Source of the DNA: Stomoxys calcitrans
Taxonomy: Eukaryota; Arthropoda; Insecta; Diptera; Muscidae
Length of the DNA stretch: 64,000 nucleotides
Assembly: GCF_963082655.1 (NCBI RefSeq)
Contig: NC_081552.1
Location: 100,043,523-100,107,522, forward strand
Direction of reading: 5' to 3'
How positions within the stretch are numbered: the stretch's first letter is position 1; each line of letters starts with the position of its first letter. Shown here piece after piece: positions 20,281-31,738 of this stretch. The notes under the pieces are model-generated. The model worked only from the letters and a program-made list of their open reading frames with translations, searched no databases and was not told where the DNA came from. The translations under genes were made by a program, and so were the position numbers.

Positions 20281-23200
20281 TTGGTGATCCTGTGGTGAAA
20301 ATAGGGTACTAAATTTTTATACCCTCCACCATGGGATGGGGGGTATACTAATTTCGTCATTCTGTTTGTAACTACTCGAAATATTCGTCTGAGACCCCAT
20401 AAAGTATATATATTCTTGATCGTCGTGACATTTTTTGTCTGTCTGTCTGTCTGTCTGTCGAAAGCACGCTAAACTTCCGAAGGAGTAAAGCTAGCCGCTT
20501 GAAATTTTGCACAAATACTTCTTATTAGTGTAGGTCGGTTGGTATTGTAAATGGGCCATATCGGTCCATGTTTTGATATAGCTGCCATATAAACCGATCT
20601 TGGGTCTTGACTTCTTGAGCGTATAGAGTACGGAATTCTTATCCGATTGAAATCAAATTTTACACGACGTGTTTTGTTATAATATCCAACAACTGTGGTA
20701 AGTATGGTTCAAATCGGTTCATAACCTGATATAGCTGTCATATAAACCGATCTTGGGTCTTGACTTCTTGAGCCTCTAGAGGGCGCAATTCTTATCCGAT
20801 TTGGATGAATTTTTGGCACGATGTGTTTTGTTATGATATCCAACAACTGTGCCAAGTATGGTTCAAATCGGTTCATAACCTGATATAGCTGCCATATAAA
20901 CCGATCTTGGGTCTTGACTTCTTGAGCCTCTAGAGTGCGCAATTCTTATCCGATTGGAATGAAATTTTGCTCGACGTGTTTTGTTATGATATCCAATGAC
21001 TGTGCCAAGTATGGTCCAAATCGGATTATAACCTGATATAGCTGTCATATAAACCGACCTGGGATCTTGGCTTCTTGAGCCTGTAGAGGTCTCAATTATT
21101 ATCCGATTTGCCTGAAATTATATACGACGGATTCTCTCATGACAATCAACATACGTGTTTATTATGGTCTGAATCGGTCTATAGCCCGATACAGCTCCCA
21201 TATATATCGATCTCTCTATTTTACTTCTTGAGCCCCCAAAGGGCGCCATTCTTATTCGAATTGGCTGACATTTTACACAGGTCTCCAACATATAATTTAA
21301 TTGTGGTCCAAACCGGACCATATCTTGATATCGCTCGAATAGCAGAGCAATTCTTTTCTTATATCCTTTTTTGCCTAAGAAGAGATGCCGGGGAAAGAAC
21401 TGGACAAATGCGATCTATGGTGGAGGGTATATAAGATTCGGCCCGGCCGAACTTAGCACGCTTTTACTTGTTTGATATCTGAAGAGGGAGTTGACCCTCC
21501 CTCTAACCCTAAATTTCAGAAACGCCAGATCTCAGAGATGGGTGGTTACGGTAGTAATCTACAAACAAAAACTTGGTATTCAAATTTCGTATGGGGTACC
21601 TAGGGGGGCGCCCCACCCCAAAACTTACCAAATATATATATACACCAATGACCACAATATGGGACTCAAACGAAATGTTTTTAAGAGTAGGAAACGTATC
21701 TGCTATCCAACTGTCGGACCGAGTGTTTGGGGGACCACCCCAAACCCCAAAACACCCCTAAATCGAACATATTTGCCGACCTTGGAAATATGCGAGTCAG
21801 ATGAGAGGTATTGGCGAGTAGAATACATATTTGGTATACAAATGTGGGACCAAGTTTTTGAGGGTCAACCCATTCGCAAAACACCTCCCAAACAGGAATT
21901 ATTTTTTGATCATGACAATATGGGGCTTAAATAAATGGTATTTAAGTGTATAATACGAATCTGATATCCAAATGTGGGACCAAACAACAAAACAACCCGC
22001 AAAGAGGACAAATTTACTACAATAGCAATATGGGGCTCAAATGAAAGGTATTTGGGAGTAAAGCACGAATCTGATATCAATATTCGGGGAAAAGAGTGTA
22101 TGGGGCCAACCCACCCCCATAACACCACCCATATCGGACGTATTTGCAGACCATTGCAAGGTATTTGAATGTAGAATACGAATCTGATATCCAAATATGG
22201 GTCCAAGTGTTTGGGGGGCCGCCTCTCACCAAAAACATCCCCCAAAGGGGACAAATTTACGACCATAGCAATATGGGGCTCAAATGAAAGGTCTTTGGGA
22301 GTTAAGAACGAATTTGATATCAATATCCTGCTAAAAGCTTATGTGGGGCCAACCCACCCCCACAACACCACCCAAATAGTAAGTATTTTCTGACTATTGC
22401 AATATGCGGCTCAAATAAGAGAGGTTTTAAAGTGGAACACGAATCCGATATATATTTTCATGGCCAACTCACTGAGTGGCCACCCTTCCCCCAAGACACC
22501 TCCCAAGCCGGTCATGTTTGCCGACTATTGAAATATGGGGCTCAAATTAAAGGTATGTGGGAGTAGACTACGTATCTGATATCAACATTAGGAACCAACT
22601 ATATAGGGGACGTCCCACCACCATAACAACCCCCAAATAGGACGTATTTGCTCACCAAGACAGTTTGGGTCGTAAAGGGAATAGAACTATATATTTATAG
22701 TTTTTAGGGCCAATACCCCAAACCAGACATATTTGCTGACTTTAGCAATAAGGAGTTTAAATGAGATTAGAAAACGAATTTTGCATCCAATTTTAAGGCC
22801 AATGGCAATACGGGGTTCAAATAAATGGTATAAAAATATATATGAGAATAGAGCACGTTGCTGATATATTTTCCGGGCGTAGTGTTTGGGCGACCACCCC
22901 AATCCCCAAAACACCCCTAAATTGGCCATATTTACTGACCATGTCAATGTGGAGATTAAATGGAGATTAGAGCAAGAATTAAAATGCACTTCGGGACCAA
23001 TTTTCTGGGGGTTAACCCATTTCCCAAAATACCCCACTAGCAGCAATTTTTTAGTGACCATCGCAAAATGGGGCTCAAATAAAGTTATGCGGGAGTAGAA
23101 TACGAATTTGATATCCAAATTTAGGACCATGGGGTTAGGGAATCACCCCTTCCCCAAAACACCCCGCAAAGGCTAAAAAAATGTTCGACCATACCAATAT

Positions 23201-23653
23201 GTGGTATTTAAGATTAGAAAACGAATTTCATAACCAATTTTGGGCCATGTGTTTGGTGGACGCCTCATCGTGTAAACTCCCCTAAGCCAATGGCAATAGG
23301 GGGTTTAAATAAATGGTTTTTGAAAGAAGAGCACGATGCTGATATTTTTTCACGTCCAAGTGCCTGGGGGACCACATCACCCCCGAAAACACCCCTAAAT
23401 CAGATATCATGAGAGTAGCGGGATGAAATAAAGTACACCTTACATCCAAACTTAAATTCGTAGACCAATGAAGATCATATGGGATTCAGATAATTGCACT
23501 TATATTGTTAAACTATTAGTCAAGCGATATACTATTTTCGTAGCATGGTATTTCACTAAAAGCTCTTAAATTGTCGAAAATAAATATTCCAAGGAAACGT
23601 TTGTTCCATATAAAGTAAAAGAAGGCGCAGCGAAGCGGGCCCGGATCAGCTAG
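20281..23653 (+). mobile_element. HEL-1 containing a DINE-a
   Basis: The left part (20286-20316) reads GATCCTGTGGTGAAAATAGG then GTACTAAATTTTT. The right part resumes at 21472 with TTGATATCTGAAGAGGGAG. The uninterrupted phrase is at 25813-25855. The 3' end GGGCCCGGATCAGCTAG is at 23637-23653. The (GTTT)n 5' end is missing. The core has about 14 units, including near-duplicates (CGCCTCTCACCAAAAACATC appears here near 22222 and in other copies). Confidence 0.68.
20317..21471 (-). mobile_element. DINE-a nested in HEL-1
   Basis: It is complete in reverse: TATACCCTCCACCATGGGAT at the left, CCATAAAGTATATATATTC + TTGATCGTC, four to five core units, then GCCCGGCCGAACTTAGCACG then CTTTTACTTG at the right. 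Both sides are the same HEL-1 phrase, which fixes the ends to within the shared T-run. Confidence 0.7.
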
Positions 23654-24336
23654 TATATAAAAATAAACATCATACGGAATTTAGAAGTTTTCTTGTAAAG
23701 TTGGTAAATTATGTTGTCAATATCACAATCACAAGAAAAATTACTGGGCCGTTCTTGTAGACAGACACTTAAATTTTACAAATTATTACCATCAAATGAC
23801 ATTAAATGTGTTTCCGATAAAATCAGACATCTCGTTCTCTAGCTCAACACAATTTAATTTTAATTAACTCTAAATGTTTTTCCTCAACAACAAAGCAACA
23901 ACCAAACCATGCATACATGCAGAATGTTGCAATCCATGAAGGCAAACAAATCAATATATGTAGCATTGCGACACAGCGTTATTACTAAAGTTACAGACAA
24001 AAACCATATTGCCAACTGATTTCCTCTTACCCACATGACGCCCAATTATGGTGGAGGAGGCAATCGAAGCGTTAATAGTCATCGCGTTAGTGTGCAAAAT
24101 TTTCATAACTCTTCTGAATTAAAGAGCCAGTGCCAGCCAGCAACAAGCATCAACTAAGTAATGCGATGTAAGAATTGTAGTAACAATTTCCACTACTTAA
24201 CTTAACAATATTGCATTCTTAATTAATTTATTATTGCCAAATTGCACTAAACTAAATTTTAAACATGGGCTGCAGCATAATTTTGAACCAATGCACAGTG
24301 CACCACAGCCGCCACAAAAATCGAAAGATCGATTGA
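23654..24336. other. Low-copy AT-rich region, no gene recognised
   Basis: About 680 bp are free of the window's repeat families. The base composition is even. There is no open frame of note on either strand. It could be intron or intergenic host sequence. It ends abruptly at the DINE-a start. Confidence 0.5.
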
Positions 24337-24969
24337 AACAAGTAAAAGCGTGCGAAGTTCGGCCGAGCCGAATCTTATATACCCTCCACCATGGATCGCA
24401 TTTGTCGAATTCTTTTCCCGGCATCTCTTCTTAGGCAAAAAAGGCTATAAGAAAAGATTTGCTCTGCTATTGTCAGCCAATTCGAATAAGAATTGCGCCC
24501 TTTGGGGGCTCAAGAAGTCAAATAGAAAGATCGATTTATATGGGAGCTGTATCGGGCTATAGACCGATTCAGACCATAATAAACACGTATGTTGATTGTC
24601 ATGAGAGGATCCGTCGTACAAAATTTCAGGCAAATCGGATTATAATTGCGACCTTTAGAGGCTCAAGAAGTCAAGATCCCAGATCGGTTTATATGGCAGG
24701 TATATCAAAACATGGACCGATATGGCCCATTGACAATACTAACCGACCTACACTAATAAAAAGTATCTGTGCAAAATTTCAAGCGGCTAGCTTTACTCCT
24801 TCGGAAGTTAGCGTGCTTTCGACAGACAGACGGACGGACATGGATAGATCGACATAAAATGTCGCGACGATCAAGAATATATATACTTTATGGGGTCTCA
24901 GACGAATATTTCGAGTAGTTACAAACAGAATGACGAAATTAGTATACCCCCCATCCTAGGGTATAAAAA
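24337..24969 (+). mobile_element. DINE-a element, short core
   Basis: The start is AACAAGTAAAAGCGTGCGAA and TTCGGCCGAGCCGAA. Two core units follow, then GTCGCGACGATCAAGAATAT and the ATATACTTTATGGGGTCTC block. The end CCCATCCTAGGGTATAAAA has lost part of the GGTGGAGGG arm. At about 630 bp it is the shortest complete DINE-a here, which shows how far copy length depends on unit number. Confidence 0.66.
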
Positions 24970-25206
24970 ATCAACAAATCTTCTGCAAACGTCTAATTGT
25001 TATATTCCAACATCATTTTTGTGATTTATAACGGTACTTGGCAAAGCGAAGCAAAAACAGTTGGCCTTTGTATATGATCAGAGTGAGACTCTAAAAAAAC
25101 ATTTACGTAGTGACATTTTAAAAGTGAAATAGTAAAAAAGTAGTATGCTAAAATATTTGTTTTAATGGAAGTTCATTTGAAAGGCACTGCAATTGGTTTT
25201 AAATAA
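24970..25206. other. Low-copy spacer
   Basis: AT-rich, with no recognised repeat or coding signal. Together with 23654-24336 it may be the host sequence into which the DINE-a at 24337 inserted. Confidence 0.4.
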
Positions 25207-25660
25207 TAATTATACTCTACACCACGACTGTGGTATAGGCTTTTATAACTTAGTGCATTTGCTTGTAACACCCAGAAGGAAGAGAGATAGACCCGTTAAT
25301 AAGTATACCGATGGACTCAGAATCACTTTCTGATTTAGCTATGTCCGTCTGTCGGTCTGTCTATGTTAATTTGTGTACAAACTACAGGTCGCAATTTTCA
25401 TCCGATCGTCTTCATATTTGGTACAGGCTTGTTTTTCGGCCTAGAGACGATGCCTATTAAAATCGGAAAAAATGATTTCAGCTTTGGATATAACAGCCAT
25501 ATATATGTTCGCCCGAATTGAAGTAATAATGCAATGGAATTGGTGAATTTCATAGAAAACGGTTCAGATTTTGATATAGCTGCCACATATGTATTTCGCC
25601 CGATTTTCACTTCCAGAGTCACTGCAAGCGCTTTTAATGACCAATGTTGTAAAATTTTTG
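25207..25660 (-). mobile_element. DINE-c fragment
   Basis: The segment starts TATACTCTACACCACGACTG then TGGTATAGGC, has ATAAGTATACCGATGGACTC and AGAATCACTTTCTGATT, and one to two degenerate units (GATTTTGATATAGCTGCCAC). It parallels 56949-57250. The distal end is lost before the HEL-1 start at 25681. Confidence 0.55.
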
Positions 25661-25680
25661 TACAACGCTTTCCTCGATAT

Positions 25681-27840
25681 CTTATATATTAAAATCTATT
25701 TGTGTTTGTTTGTAGATTTGCTTGTTTATTGGTTTCTATGTTTGTGTGTTCCTTATAGACTCAGAAACGGCCGAACCGATTTTCTTGAAATTTTCACAGA
25801 TGGTGCATAATAACCCCGTGGTGAAAATAGGGTACTAAATTTTTTGATATCTGAAGAGGGGCTGGACCCTCCACCTTACCCTAATTTTCAGAAATGGCAG
25901 ATCTCGGATATCGGTGGTCCGATTTAAGCGAAATTTTGTGTGCTTTCATATATTGGGTTGCCCAAAAAGTAATTGCGGATTTTTCATATAGTCGGCGTTG
26001 GCAATTTTTTTCACAGCTTGTGACTCTGTAATTGCATTCTTTCTTCTGTCAGTTATCAGCTGTTACTTGTAGCTTGCTTTAGAAAAAAAGTGTAAAAAAG
26101 TATATTTGATTAAAGTTCATTCTAAGTTTTATTATAAATGCATTTACTTTCTTTTAAAAAATCCGCAATTACTTTTTGGGCAACCCAATAGTACCCTAAA
26201 AATAAAAATTTGGTATCCAAATTTCGGATGGGGTACCTAGGGGGGCTGTCCCACCCTAAAACCTACCAAATATATATTAAGACCAATCACGACAATATGG
26301 GACTCAAATGAAAGGTACATATATCTGATATCTAATTGTCGGACCAAATGCTCGGGGGACCACCCCAAGCCCCACAACACCCTTAAATCGGACATATTTA
26401 CCGACCATGGCAATATGGGACTCAAATGAAAGGTATTTGCGAGTAGAATATGAATCTGATATCAGAATGTGGGACCACGTTTCTGGGGGTCCACCCCTTT
26501 CCCAGAACACACCCCAAACAGGGCTTATTTACTGACCATGGGAATATGGGGCTTCAATAAAAGATATTTGAATGTAGAATACGAATCTGATATCCAAATA
26601 TGGGACCAAGTGTTTGGGGGGCCACCTCTCACCAAAAACATCCCCCAAAGAGGACAAATTTACGACCATAGCAATATGGGGCTCACATGATAGGTATTTG
26701 GGAGTAAAGCACAAATCTGATATCAATATTCGGGAAAAGTGTCTATGGGGCCACGCCACTCCCACAACACCACCCAAATAGTAAGTATTTTCTGACTATT
26801 GCAGTATGTTGCTCAAATAAGAGGGTTTTTAAAGTAGAACACGAATCCGATATAAATTTTCAAGGCCAACTCAGTGAGTGGCCGCCCATTCAACAAAACA
26901 CCCCCAAGCCTGTCATGTTTGTCGACTATGAAAATATGGGGCTGAAATAAAAGGTATTTGGGAGTAGACCACGTATCTGATATCAACGTTAGGGTCCAAC
27001 TGTCTAGCGGACGTCCCTCCACCATAACAACCCCCAAATGGGAAGTATTTGCTCACCAAGACAATTTGGGTCTTAACGAGAGTGGAACTAAGTATTTATA
27101 GTTTTTAGGGGCAATACCCCAAACCGGACATATTTGCTGACTTTTGCAATAGGGAGTTAAAATGAGATTAGAAAACTAATTTGATATACAATTTTGAGGC
27201 CAATGGCAACATGGGGTTCAAATAAATGGTATATAGATATATGAGAATATAGCACGTTGCTGATATATTTTCCGGGCGTAGTGTTTGGGGGACCACCCCA
27301 AAATCGGGCATATTTACCGACCATGTAAATGTGGAGCTTAACTGAAAGGAATTGGGGGATAGAGCAAAAATGTATGCCCATTTTCGGTTCCCCTTTCCCA
27401 AAATACTCCACAAACAGCAATTTTTAGCTCCAATATGGGGCTCCAATAAAGGTATTTGGGGGTAGAATACGAATTTAAAACAACCCCTTAAGGAAAAAAA
27501 TTTTCGACTATGTCAATATGTGGCTCAAATGAAAGGTATTTGAGATTAGAAAACGAATTTGATAACCAATTTTGGGGTACCACCTCTGAAACACCACTAA
27601 ATCATACATCATGAGAATAAAGGGCTGAAATGAAGTATTTTAAGAATGGAAACTTAAATTCGAAGACCAATAAAGATCAGGCGGAATTCAGATAAAGGCA
27701 CTTATATTGTTAAACTGTTAGTCAAGTTTGAATGGTATTTCACTAAAAGATCGTTAATTTTCGAAAGTAAATATTCCAAGGAAACTTTTGTTCCATATAA
27801 AGTAAAAGAAGGCGCAGCGGAGCGGGCCCGGGTCAGCTAG
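25681..27840 (+). mobile_element. HEL-1 element, complete ends, carries a MITE
   Basis: The 5' end CTTATATATTAAAATCTATT is at 25681, followed by (GTTT)n and GACTCAGAAACGGCCGAACC. The 3' end GCGGAGCGGGCCCGGGTC + AGCTAG ends at 27840. A 236-bp MITE sits at 25953-26188, and the element continues AGTACCCTAAAAATAAAAAT after it. About 12 core units follow. A possible further HEL start (TCTATATATAAAGG) directly follows the 3' end. Confidence 0.7.
25953..26188. mobile_element. Mariner-derived MITE, 236 bp, with TA duplication
   Basis: The ends TTGGGTTGCCCAAAAAGTAA + TTGCGGATTTTT and the exact inverse form terminal inverted repeats of about 30 bp. TA flanks both sides (25951-25952 and 26189-26190), as expected for Tc1/mariner insertion. 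Its left 50 bp match the right end of the mariner at 43191-44142 in reverse, and its right 70 bp match the left end of that element. It is therefore a deletion derivative that has lost the whole transposase frame. Orientation is arbitrary. Confidence 0.85.
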
Positions 27841-27888
27841 TCTATATATAAAGGAAATGCAAAAGTCGAACCAAATTTGATGAGCCTC

Positions 27889-28070
27889 GGCGGATGTTTT
27901 CAGATAGGTTATTAAACAACCCCTCTATCAAATTTCGAGCAAAGCAAATATGTTCAAACTGCAAATATGTTGTCATTTCCCAACAGTAGTTATTGAACAG
28001 TTTGAACATATTTGCTTTGCTCGAAATTTGATAGGGGGGTTGTCTAATAACCCTTCAGAAAACATCCGCC
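27889..28070. repeat. Long fold-back: 73-bp arms, 36-bp loop
   Basis: The left arm is 27889-27961 and the right arm 27998-28070. The inner 35 bp or so pair perfectly (TTTCGAGCAAAGCAAATATG + TTCAAACTG and its inverse). Mismatches cluster near the outer third, with about six overall. It could form a long hairpin in DNA or RNA. It lies just after a HEL-1 3' end. It may be a fold-back/MITE-type element or the product of an inverted duplication. I see no second copy in the window. Confidence 0.75.
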
Positions 28071-28135
28071 GAATCTATGAAACTTGATCAAACTGTTTGT
28101 ATTGTTTGAGTGTTTGAAAGTATTCTGTGTTTCTG

Positions 28136-28256
28136 TTTTTATACCCACCAAAGAAGGATGGCGGACAATCCCCAAAGCTCCGACTTTGTACTTATAGGGT
28201 AGATGTAGGGTTTTATAAAGTCGGAACTACCCGACCTTTGCCTTTCCTTACTGGTG
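28136..28256 (-). mobile_element. Minimal DINE-like element
   Basis: The left end TTTTATACCCACCAAAGAAG + GATGG resembles a DINE 3' end. The right end GTCGGAACTACCCGACC-TTTGCCTTTCCTTACT resembles a DINE 5' end in reverse (compare TTCGGCCCGGCCGAAC-TTAA...TTTTACTTGTT). GTCGG...CCGAC replaces the usual GC palindrome. Only about 120 bp remain between the termini. Confidence 0.4.
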
Positions 28257-28567
28257 TTATAATTATGTCAGTTAATAGTGATTCTAATAAAATTAACTGT
28301 TTGGAAGTTCATATTTTCTAAATTATTTTTCTATGCATTAGTACAAGAAGTTGACTTTTAAAAACTTTCCACGTCACATAGCATCTTGAAATTTTATTGA
28401 AAATTTTGGTAAGAAAGTGCAGTTACGATGTATATGGTGTCAGCTACCTGTTTCTGCACGACATGATGGAACTTTCAAAAAACTAATCCTACCTCTAGTC
28501 CAAATCTATGAAACTTGTTGAAACTGTTTGTATTGTTGTTGAGTGTTGGAAAGTATTCCGTGTTTGT
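28257..28567. other. Low-copy spacer with partial duplication
   Basis: No gene is seen. The last 65 bp (from 28503) repeat the sequence just before the minimal DINE at 28136, described in the findings. Confidence 0.45.
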
Positions 28568-28936
28568 GTTTTTATACCCACCAGCGAAGGATGGGGGATA
28601 ATAAATATGTTGAGCAGAGGCTTTGTTTTGTCCATACGCAGATATTGCCTTCATATAGACCGGTCTACCGATTCAAGCTCTTGGGCATATCAACGTCGCA
28701 TTTATCGCTCGATTTGGCTGAAATTTGGCACGGTGAGTTTTATTAGGCCCCTTGATATTCTTGCTGAGTATGTCCTTAGGGGGTCCCCATTTGGTTATAG
28801 CTGTCATATACACCGATTTCTCAATTTATAGTTTCGGCTCAAAAAAGGCGCATTTATTAGCCGATTTATATATTCCCAAATTGATGGGTTTTCAAACTTC
28901 GGACCTGCTGAACTTAATGCCTTTTTAATTGTTCTA
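28568..28936 (-). mobile_element. DINE-b, short copy
   Basis: It is reversed: TTTTTATACCCACCAGCGAA at the left and a decayed TTCGGACCTGCTGAACTTAA then TGCCTTTTTAATTGTT at the right. Two degenerate units lie between (TATAGCTGTCATATACACCG). The INE-1-type block is deleted. Confidence 0.55.
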
Positions 28937-29025
28937 TCAACGAAAGATTTCCTAAACGAAATTTTTTTAAGTACAAACTATGAATGCGTCTTTTCAAATT
29001 TGTAATTTTTGGAAATTTTGAATTA

Positions 29026-29988
29026 AAACAAGTAAAAGCGTGCTAAGTTCGGCCGGGCCGAATCTTACATACCCTCCACCATGGATCGCATTTGTCGAGT
29101 TCTTTTCCCATCATCTCTTCTTAGGCAAAAAAGGATATAAGAAAAATTTGCGCTGTTATCAGAGAGATATCAAGATATGGTCCGGTTTGGACCACAATAA
29201 AATTATATGTTGGAGACCTGTGCAAAATGTCAGCCAATTCGTATAAGAATAAGAATATAAGAAGAAGAAATCAAGAAGTAAAATAGAGAGATCGATTTAT
29301 ATGGGAGCTATATCGGGCTATAGACCGATTCAGACCGTGTGTTGATGGTCATGAGAGGATCGCCATACAAAATTTCAGGCAAATCGGATAATAATTGCGA
29401 CCTCTAGAGGTTCAAGAAGTCAAGATCCCAGATCGGTTTATATGGCAGTTATATCAGGTTATGAACCGATTTGAACCAAACTTGGCACAGTTGTTGGATA
29501 TCATAACAAAATACTTCGTGCAAAAACTTATTCAAATCGAATAAGAATTGCGCTCTCTAGAGGCTCAAGAAGTCAAGACCCAAGATCGGTTTATATGGGA
29601 TCTATATCAGGTTATGGACCGATTTGAACCATACCTAGCACAGTTATTAGAAGTGATACTAAAACACGTCGTGCAAAATTTCATTCCAATCGGATAAGAA
29701 TTGCGCCCTCTAGAGGCTCAAGAAGTCAAGACCCAAGATCGGTTTATATGGCAGCTATATCAAAACATGGACCGATATGGCTCATTTACAATACCAACCG
29801 ACCTACACTAATAAGAAGTATTTGTGCAAAATTTCAAGCGGCTAGCTTTACTCCTTCGGAAGTTAGCGTGCTTTCGACAGACGGACGGACATGGATAGAT
29901 CGACATAAAATGTCGCGACGATCAAGAATATAAATACTTTATGGGGTCTCAGACGAATCCCCCATCCTATGGTGGAGGGTATAAAAAT
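29026..29988 (+). mobile_element. DINE-a element
   Basis: The start AACAAGTAAAAGCGTGCTAA and the intact palindrome TTCGGCCGGGCCGAA lead to TACCCTCCACCATGG. Four core units follow, then AAATACTTTATGGGGTCTCA and the end CATCCTATGGTGGAGGGTAT. The segment between the conserved block and the hairpin is about 30 bp shorter than in other copies. Confidence 0.68.
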
Positions 29989-30345
29989 CTTTGGAAGAGC
30001 TGGAATTTGGGCGGTATCGCAATATAGGGCCTATGTCAAAGCATGGACTTATCTTTATAATTGTTGGATTTGCATATTTTTTGCCTTCTGAAAAGACAAA
30101 ATGTCAAATTACAGCAACATTTGTTGGAAAATACGGCCAAACACTTCACAATACTAGGGCGGTACCGCTAGATGGGGCCATGCCAACAAATTTACCTGTC
30201 TTGATAATTTTTTGTTTGTACATTTTTTTGCTCTCTGAGAAGCCAAACTACCTCCGAAATAGGTGAAATCGGGCGGTACCGCTATATGGGGGCTATACCT
30301 AAACATGAACCAATTTTCATGATTTTTTTTGTAGTAATGTTATTA
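29989..30345. repeat. Degenerate repeat with GGGCGGTACCGC motif
   Basis: GGGCGGTATCGCAATATAGG (30010), GGGCGGTACCGCTAGATGGG (30158) and GGGCGGTACCGCTATATGGG (30271) mark three degenerate units spaced about 148 and 113 bp. GGCGGTACCGCC-like symmetry gives each unit a short palindromic core. A related phrase (GTTACCGCTATATGG) is at 63933. The family is unknown to me. Confidence 0.45.
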
Positions 30346-30960
30346 AACCACTAGAAGAATATAATGCTTTTTCAGAAATATTTTTGTCGCACCTTCCCAT
30401 ACTATAGAGACCACTGTGCAATGCATACACTGTTATTGATTACAATTGCGACTGGTGTGCTGTTGGAGCAACACAATATGTTGCGTGCTTAGCTGATATT
30501 GCATTACATATTTAAAGTTATGGCTGCTCTATTACCATCAGAGCATTGATGGAAACAACACAACAACTTTGTTATTACGAATTTCGTCCAAACGTATGTA
30601 TGCTTATTAAAAATTAATTTTATTGTTTAATAATAAATTTTGTAGATGTATCATTTTCAGTAGCCATCGTAGTAGCCCACAATTCACTGACCAGTGCTAA
30701 TTAAAATTCAAATTGCTCTCAATATGGAAACTATTATAGCTAAGACACCCCTGTGAGGGAGTTGGTTGGTTTGCAAAAAGCGTCGGCAGAGTTATAAGAA
30801 TAAATAGCTTTTGATTAATAAATAAAAACGCAAATGATGATAGCTGCAATTGATTTACAATTCAATAAAATTCCACAATAAAAATCTTTTAGTAAGTTAA
30901 TATTTTAGTAGGAGAGTGTCGTACTGACTTCATAAAGACGTTTTCCCAATCAATTCGATA
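30346..30960. other. Low-copy AT-rich region, no gene recognised
   Basis: About 600 bp without the window's repeat families, with poly-A and poly-T runs and no convincing frame on either strand. Confidence 0.5.
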
Positions 30961-31189
30961 TAAGCACAACCTACCAATGCACGACCCTTGAAGCTTCCAC
31001 ACCAAAAGGTATCTGGTGAATGACCTCCTTAACCAAGAGGTCAAAGTGCGTCATCTTCTGGCTTTTCTTTCCATTCCAAATATTCTTCGACCAATAAACT
31101 CGTCTCGAAACTAGCTACGCTTCTTCCTGGGTCCTCGGACGTAGCGTGTGGGTCAATCAATCAGGGTGGTAACGATGTCCATCTGACAC

Positions 31190-31560
31190 GGTGGGGAAAA
31201 TTGTCTGGGCGGTGTATTCGTTGGAACCATACAAGTCAACAGGACCGGACGGCGTACTACCCGACTTGCTCCAAAGAGCATGGCTGATTGTGCGATTGGT
31301 AGAGTATGTATCGACTGGGTGGCGGGACGTAAGGGTGGTTTTATTGTGAATGCGAGGAAACCGAGCTATTCTCTACCCAAAGAAGTCTTTGGAGAGACTA
31401 CTTGATAAATGTATATATTAGGGACCGCCTCGACCCTTCACTGGCATGTGGCTATCAGCATGGACGTGGTTGGCTACATCGACGAAAATTTGGGATCAGG
31501 GACTTCACGACTTCTTGCGGCCTTCTTGGACATAGCTGCGGCTTTTAGGAGTCTATGCAT
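31190..31560 (+). pseudogene. LINE reverse transcriptase remnant
   Basis: The + strand reads AVYSLEPYKSTGPDGVLPDL then LQRAWLIVRLVEYVSTGWRD, then VRVVLL-stop. This is the fingers region of non-LTR reverse transcriptases (K-S-x-G-P-D-G, then G-W-R-D before the missing PKAGK). After a deletion it resumes LERLLDK and, in another frame, [11 protein letters not shown], which corresponds to the F-L-D-I-x-x-A-F palm motif. The catalytic YADD region is absent. It stops at the (TA)n tract. Confidence 0.6.
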
Positions 31561-31577
31561 GGTGGGCATGAGTGTGC

Positions 31578-31737
<160 letters not shown>

Positions 31738-31738
31738 A

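Noticed and set aside
23654..24336. Possible host gene in a repeat-free island
   Set aside because: No open frame, splice-supported exon or recognisable protein is visible. It may be intron, but nothing supports a gene call.
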